A DNA stretch of 10,386 bases from Gammaproteobacteria bacterium (GTDB lineage: Bacteria > Pseudomonadota > Gammaproteobacteria > GCA-001735895). Every line of letters starts with the position of its first letter. Positions within the stretch are counted from its first letter, which is position 1. The stretch lies in contig JAASSH010000023.1 of the NCBI GenBank assembly GCA_021767985.1, forward strand, positions 1 through 10,386, read 5' to 3'. Under the pieces are notes generated by a model, which searched no databases, was not told where the DNA came from, and saw nothing but the letters and a program-made list of their open reading frames with translations. The translations under genes were made by a program, and so were the position numbers. Shown here piece by piece: positions 6,626 through 10,386 of the stretch.

Positions 6626-9015
6626 GCTCCATCTTTTTCAAAAGAACGCTCAAACAGTTTCTCGATTGCAAGGATCTCGAGAGTCCCAAGGGTGTTGCGC
6701 TCATCGAAAAATTGCGCCAGTTATCCGGGGACTCGCTGGAGCAGCTAATCCAGGCAATTCCGGATACCTCCGGCCTGCATCAGGCGATGCTGACCGAGAT
6801 TTGCCTGGAGAATGTCGAGGGCAGTACCGAGGAGTTGTTTCTGAAAAGCCTCGATAGCGATGCTACCGAAATTCGTGCCACCGCGGCCTCGATTCTCGCC
6901 AGGACCGACCAGATTACTCCCAGCAAGCTGTTCAAGAAACTGCACGAATCCGATGTCTCGAAGACCGAGATCATCGATATCCTCGCGTTCCAGCGTGAAC
7001 ACCTGAAGCCCGAGCAGATCATAACCAACGCGCTCAAACTCGATAAGACTCACGCCGAGCAATTACTGAAGCTGGCCGAGGACTCGACCCTGCCGCTCGA
7101 TCTCGAGGTTCTGCGGATCGAGCCGGACACGATCGGAAGCCCGTCGATCAAGATTATGTTGCTGCGTTATTTCTCCGGGGTCGAACAGGCCGACGTGGCG
7201 CGGATTATCTCGAAATTTCTCAACGACGAAAACAAGACCGTCGTGATCGAGGCGCTGAAGGCTTTAAAAAAGCTGCAGGTCAAATTCGATGCGTCGGTGC
7301 TACTGCCATTTATCGAGTCCATGTCCGAAATCGAGCGCGAGATGGCGATCGAAATTCTGCAGTCGCAGGCGGATGCCGAGCTGGTGCCAAAGCTGGCGCC
7401 CTGGACCTGCAGTAAATCGGATGAAGTAAGGGAAGTTTTCGTCAAGCTATTCGTCAAGCATGTAACCCCGCAGGGTTTCGAATCCTTTTTGCGACTGCTC
7501 GATCAGCAGGAGTGGTGGGGTAAGGAACAGGCACTTAAGTCGCTGCAGAAATTCGGCAACGACAAGCTGTATGCCGCGGCCGAGGGCCTGACCGAGCACG
7601 AGAACGAATTTATTCGCGAGCAGGCGCAAAAATTTGCCTCGCAGAGCAGCGACCCGGAAGACCTCAAGAAACTCTGGGACAATGCGCTGCACGAGAACTG
7701 GCAGGTGCGAGAAGCTGCAATCGAGGCGATCGGCCGCTCGAACCAGCGGGAATCGATCGGCATCCTGAAAAAAGTGGTGGAAAAATTTACGGAGTCCGCA
7801 CCTGCGGTACTGCGCGCGGTCGGAGAGCTGGGATTCAGCAAGGGGCTCGAGATCGCTTTCGCCTGCCTGCGCATGCCCGAGGCGCTGGTACAGCGTGAAG
7901 CGCTCGAAACCATAGGTAAACTCGCCACCCGGCGACACGGTAAGACGATTCGCGACAAGCTGATGCAGAAGGTCCCGAAACTGCAGGCCACGGTGCGCGA
8001 TACCGCGGGCGAAGTGGTCAATCGGCTGACCGAGGAGTATGACTTACCCGCGCTCAACGTGGACCAGGAAGCCTATTTCGACACTCGCCTGCTCAAGTTC
8101 GATACCCAGTCCGTCGACCAGAGTTCGGGCCAGCCGGCAGCGCCGGCGCCAGAACCGACTCCGCAGTTCCAGAATATCGAAGACCTTAAGAAAGGCGATC
8201 TGTGGATGGATAGATACCGCATCGATAAAGAAATCGGCCGCGGTGCGATGGGGCGTGTCATGCTGGCCAAGGATGAAATGGTCGGTGAAACCCTGATCCT
8301 GAAGTTCATGCATCCCGAACTGACCGCGGAAGAGGCATCGCGCGAGCGATTCTTGCGCGAGGTCAAGTACTCGCGCCGGATTAGTCACCCCAACGTGATT
8401 CGTATCCACGATATGCTTATCAAGGATAATCTTAGCGCGATATCGATGGAGTATTTCGAAAGCCGCGGTATCGACGTAATTCTGCGTAAGAAAAAGTTTT
8501 TCGATAACAAGGAAGGTCTCAATATCCTGCTGCAGGTTGCCAATGGTATGGCAGCGGCGCATAACCAGGAGGTTATCCACCGTGATCTGAAGCCCAGTAA
8601 TATCCTGATGAACGACAAAGGCCTGGTCAAGATCGTCGACTTTGGTATCGCATCCGTTTCCTCGACGACGGATCAGACGCTCACCAAGACCGGATCGATT
8701 ATCGGCACCCCGGCTTACCTGTCTCCAGAGCGCGCCAAGGGCCTGGAGGCTGATCACCGCAGCGATATTTACGCGCTCGGCATTATCGCCTACGCCATGT
8801 TTGCCGGCCAGCTGCCCTATACCGGTGAACCCATGTCGCTATTGTTCCAGCACCTCGAAGGCAAGGCGGTGCCGGCGCACGAGATCAGGAAAGAAATCGG
8901 GCCGCGGGTCAGTCTGCTGATTCAGAAAATGATGGCGGTCGAGCTTGAAGACCGCTTGCAGACCATGGAAGATGTGGCCGAAGCGATCAGGGAAGTTCAG
9001 GAGAAAGAGGAATAA
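6619..9015 (+). CDS. HEAT-repeat protein with C-terminal Hanks-type Ser/Thr protein kinase
   Basis: The 798-residue protein would phosphorylate Ser/Thr of unknown targets. Residues about 25-475 are amphipathic helix pairs of HEAT/armadillo type, for example DATEIRATAASILA (81-94), NKTVVIEALKALKKL (205-219), WQVREAAIEAIGR (361-373) and ALVQREALETIGKLA (422-436). A Pro/Ala/Gln linker (about 500-518) leads to a complete kinase at about 533-790: glycine loop GRGAMGRV (540-547), Lys562, helix-C Glu581, catalytic HRDLKPSN (654-661), DFG (674-676) and SPE in place of APE (702-704). Possible activation-loop phosphosites are T687, T689, T691 and T697. No signal peptide, membrane helix, PASTA or FHA domain is seen, so it should be a cytosolic kinase with its sensor or scaffold in front. 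GTG at 6619 is the only start between the upstream stop (6559-6561) and the conserved body; its Shine-Dalgarno sequence is poor. bolA follows after 17 bases and clpB precedes it. Codon use resembles the neighbours. Kinase assignment is firm; pathway and partners are unknown. Confidence 0.92.
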   Translation: MLGSIFFKRTLKQFLDCKDLESPKGVALIEKLRQLSGDSLEQLIQAIPDTSGLHQAMLTEICLENVEGSTEELFLKSLDSDATEIRATAASILARTDQITPSKLFKKLHESDVSKTEIIDILAFQREHLKPEQIITNALKLDKTHAEQLLKLAEDSTLPLDLEVLRIEPDTIGSPSIKIMLLRYFSGVEQADVARIISKFLNDENKTVVIEALKALKKLQVKFDASVLLPFIESMSEIEREMAIEILQSQADAELVPKLAPWTCSKSDEVREVFVKLFVKHVTPQGFESFLRLLDQQEWWGKEQALKSLQKFGNDKLYAAAEGLTEHENEFIREQAQKFASQSSDPEDLKKLWDNALHENWQVREAAIEAIGRSNQRESIGILKKVVEKFTESAPAVLRAVGELGFSKGLEIAFACLRMPEALVQREALETIGKLATRRHGKTIRDKLMQKVPKLQATVRDTAGEVVNRLTEEYDLPALNVDQEAYFDTRLLKFDTQSVDQSSGQPAAPAPEPTPQFQNIEDLKKGDLWMDRYRIDKEIGRGAMGRVMLAKDEMVGETLILKFMHPELTAEEASRERFLREVKYSRRISHPNVIRIHDMLIKDNLSAISMEYFESRGIDVILRKKKFFDNKEGLNILLQVANGMAAAHNQEVIHRDLKPSNILMNDKGLVKIVDFGIASVSSTTDQTLTKTGSIIGTPAYLSPERAKGLEADHRSDIYALGIIAYAMFAGQLPYTGEPMSLLFQHLEGKAVPAHEIRKEIGPRVSLLIQKMMAVELEDRLQTMEDVAEAIREVQEKEE

Positions 9016-9032
9016 CCCGGGGATTCGTATAG

Positions 9033-9347
9033 ATGTCAATCCAGAACACAATCGAGCAAAAACTCGCGGGCGAATTCGACGCGGAGTACCTGCAGGTCGA
9101 GAATGAGAGCCATATGCATAACGTGGCGCCCGGTTCGGAATCTCATTTCAAGGTCACCATTGTCAGTGACTCGTTCAAGGATCAAATGCTGATCAAGCGT
9201 CATCGCATGGTTAATAAAACGCTGGAGCAGGAGTTGCAGCAAATACATGCGCTGGCCCTGCACACGCTGACACCGGAGGAATGGGTGGTGCGCCAGGGCG
9301 TCGTTGCAGATTCACCCAACTGTCGCGGCGGCGGTAAAAACCAGTAG
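9033..9347 (+). CDS. bolA: BolA family transcriptional/iron-sulfur-linked regulator
   Basis: BolA is a small protein with a KH-like fold. In E. coli it is induced in stationary phase and stress, changes cell shape and biofilm formation, and forms [2Fe-2S]-bridged complexes with monothiol glutaredoxins. The 104-residue product matches E. coli BolA (105 residues) throughout: [13 protein letters not shown] (34-46), the signature RHRMV (56-60), [14 protein letters not shown] (71-84) and the C-terminal SPNCRGG with Cys97. His29 and His57 are the likely metal-ligand candidates. Because the ESHMHNV and SPNCRGG blocks follow BolA itself rather than IbaG/YrbA, it is called bolA. GGGGA (9019-9023) sits before the ATG. 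It starts 17 bases after the kinase gene and is very probably in its operon. No glutaredoxin gene lies in the window. A hairpin begins at the last base of its stop codon. Confidence 0.93.
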   Translation: MSIQNTIEQKLAGEFDAEYLQVENESHMHNVAPGSESHFKVTIVSDSFKDQMLIKRHRMVNKTLEQELQQIHALALHTLTPEEWVVRQGVVADSPNCRGGGKNQ

Positions 9348-9368
9348 CCCGGGCGTCAGCGCTCGGGC
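9347..9368. terminator. Hairpin between convergent genes, candidate bidirectional terminator
   Basis: Bases 9347-9355 pair with 9360-9368 in a 9-bp, GC-rich stem (one G-T pair) around a TCAG loop. It follows bolA at once, sharing the last base of its stop, and lies 15 bases after the stop of the leftward SAM-fold gene. On the plus strand a T-rich but broken tract follows (from 9371). On the minus strand the hairpin is followed within a few bases by TTTTT. It probably ends both transcripts. Confidence 0.6.
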
Positions 9369-9382
9369 AGTTTACACTTTAA

Positions 9383-10162
9383 TTAGATGACACCTGCGCC
9401 AACCGGGTTGGTGTTGTAGATTACCGATAAAATCTGCAGGAAATCGATCTCCAGCTGCTCGGACATTTCCATGGCATGGTTCATGTACCAGGACATATCG
9501 CGTGCCGTCAGCGGGTGACGGATGCCGAAGGCGATTGTGTTTTCGAGGCCTTTGACCGGCAGGCAAAGGGTTTGTCGCTGGAAGACCAGTCGCAGATCGC
9601 GGTAAAAGAGCTGGAACTTGTGCTCGCTATCGATCAGCAGGTTGTAAGCCGCGGCGCCGTGTTCGCCGAGTATCCGGTAGAGTGCGTTGATACAATTTTT
9701 TTCGAGCAACCAGGCGGGCGATTGCGCGCCGCTGAAGACGTCGACCAGAATCAGGTCGTAGCTTTGGTCGGAGGCTTTGATAAAACGGGCCGCGTCGTCG
9801 TAGACGTAAGTCAAACCGTCGCCCGCGGGCGGCAGCACCTCGATTTGCAGCATTTTTTCGACCAGCTCGACATCGATGTCGATCGCGGTGATCTGCGCCT
9901 GCGGATAGTAGTGGCGCAGGAAGTGCAACAGCGAGCCTGCCGCGGTTCCCAGCATGAGAATTCGGTCTGGTTGCGGTATGAAAAGTAACACCGACATCAG
10001 GTGCTCGAGATTTCTGAGCCCGAGTTTATGCGGCTGGTCCAGATCGATCAGGCTTTGTAATGCGTTGTCGTTGCTGCGCAGTTCCAGCCGACCGCCCTGT
10101 TGGTAAAGGTTTATATGATTATGGGCTGTTTCAATCTTGTAATTTTTGATTTCTTCTACCAT
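9383..10162 (-). CDS. Spermidine-synthase-like SAM-fold protein
   Basis: The 259-residue protein has the Rossmann fold shared by polyamine aminopropyltransferases and SAM methyltransferases. The nucleotide-binding loop reads ILMLGTAAGS (68-77), the acidic end of strand 2 is AIDID (93-97, Asp95/Asp97), DDAARF (122-127) lies where the family has its DDG/DGR segment, and YDLILVDVFSG (135-145) gives strand 4. The start carries a short stretch, RLELRSNDNALQSLIDL (25-41), typical of the spermidine-synthase-like group. Compared with true SpeE the loop is GTAAG rather than GGGDG, and the aspartate-rich polyamine site after strand 4 is replaced by VFSG. Aminopropyl transfer is therefore doubtful and a methyltransferase or another transferase role is possible. 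It lacks the membrane transporter domain found in some relatives, and no signal peptide is seen. It is convergent with bolA and divergent from the pilin accessory gene. No specific substrate can be named. Confidence 0.7.
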   Translation of the reverse strand: MVEEIKNYKIETAHNHINLYQQGGRLELRSNDNALQSLIDLDQPHKLGLRNLEHLMSVLLFIPQPDRILMLGTAAGSLLHFLRHYYPQAQITAIDIDVELVEKMLQIEVLPPAGDGLTYVYDDAARFIKASDQSYDLILVDVFSGAQSPAWLLEKNCINALYRILGEHGAAAYNLLIDSEHKFQLFYRDLRLVFQRQTLCLPVKGLENTIAFGIRHPLTARDMSWYMNHAMEMSEQLEIDFLQILSVIYNTNPVGAGVI

Positions 10163-10202
10163 ATTTTAAGTTGTCTGATTTCCTGATCGTCCAAGAGTTT
10201 CG

Positions 10203-10386
10203 ATGAAATTTACCAAACCATTGCTGATAACCAAGCTAAAAGCAACCGGGGTGCATCTAAGTCTCAGCCTGGTGGTTTTCATCTACCTGGTTTACCAGAT
10301 TTATTATAACTGGTACCCGCTACCCTATTTCGCGATTGACGGCGGCTGGCAGGGTATCCAGATTATCGCCGTGGTAGACCTGGTGC
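10203..10386 (+). CDS. Probable type IV pilin accessory protein, TfpX/TfpZ-like (N-terminal part, cut by window edge)
   Basis: Sixty-one codons are present before the window ends. The product starts with a short basic segment (MKFTKPLLITKLKATG), then a membrane helix (about 17-37), then the motif YNWYPLPYFAIDGGWQG at 35-51 and the start of a second hydrophobic stretch ending VVDLV. The WYP..Y....GGWQG....VDLV pattern resembles the TfpX/TfpZ inner-membrane proteins that help assemble certain type IV pilins, where it precedes a conserved LGPLLT. That reading is from memory of the family and the rest of the gene is not visible. AAGAG (10193-10197) lies 5 bases before the ATG. It is divergent from the SAM-fold gene across 40 bases, in which I find no convincing promoter hexamers. 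If the call is right, a pilin gene may lie just beyond the right edge. Confidence 0.6.
   Translation, partial: MKFTKPLLITKLKATGVHLSLSLVVFIYLVYQIYYNWYPLPYFAIDGGWQGIQIIAVVDLV

Noticed and set aside
7501..7560. The kinase protein as two fused or frameshifted genes
   Set aside because: The frame is open from 6562 to 9015 without a break, the helical repeat pattern continues to about residue 475, and the linker has normal composition, so a single fusion protein is the simplest reading.
10163..10202. Divergent promoters between the SAM-fold gene and the pilin accessory gene
   Set aside because: Promoters must lie near here, but no hexamer pair on either strand has both a good match and proper spacing, so none is annotated.

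Overview
The window is a densely packed chromosomal segment from a gammaproteobacterium, probably an environmental lineage rather than an enteric one. By eye the GC content is in the mid to high 50s percent. The placement rests on the gene order bamD (divergent) - rluD - pgeF - clpB, which is the same neighbourhood as in Escherichia coli, and on proteins that align closely with E. coli BamD, RluD, YfiH/PgeF, ClpB, Tas, NadE and BolA. I see no insertion sequence, phage gene, tRNA, rRNA, CRISPR array or attachment site, and no gene-free stretch longer than about 120 bases.

Left arm (bases 1-2112, minus strand): bamD, a tas-like aldo/keto reductase and the start of nadE form a tight unit read leftwards. 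bamD and tas overlap in a TGATG, and tas and nadE are 6 bases apart. A 55-base gap with back-to-back promoter-like elements separates this unit from the rightward genes.

Centre (2168-6502, plus strand): rluD (23S rRNA pseudouridine synthase) overlaps pgeF (peptidoglycan editing factor) by 8 bases. clpB follows after 80 bases, with its own candidate heat-shock-like promoter, a good ribosome binding site and a possible internal start for a short ClpB form.

Right arm (6619-9347, plus strand): after a 116-base gap with a perfect TATAAT box comes the least ordinary gene of the window. It encodes a 798-residue soluble protein with about 480 residues of HEAT-like helical repeats, a Pro/Ala linker and a complete Hanks-type Ser/Thr kinase domain at the C-terminus. 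bolA follows 17 bases later and is closed by a 9-bp hairpin that could terminate transcription from both sides. Beyond it, read leftwards, is a spermidine-synthase-like SAM-fold protein, and divergent from that the first 61 codons of a probable type IV pilin accessory protein (TfpX/TfpZ-like).

Most of the window is conserved housekeeping: envelope assembly, ribosome modification, proteostasis and NAD synthesis. The candidate for new biology is the HEAT-repeat kinase between the disaggregase gene clpB and the stress-linked gene bolA. A stress-signalling role for it is an inference from position only.
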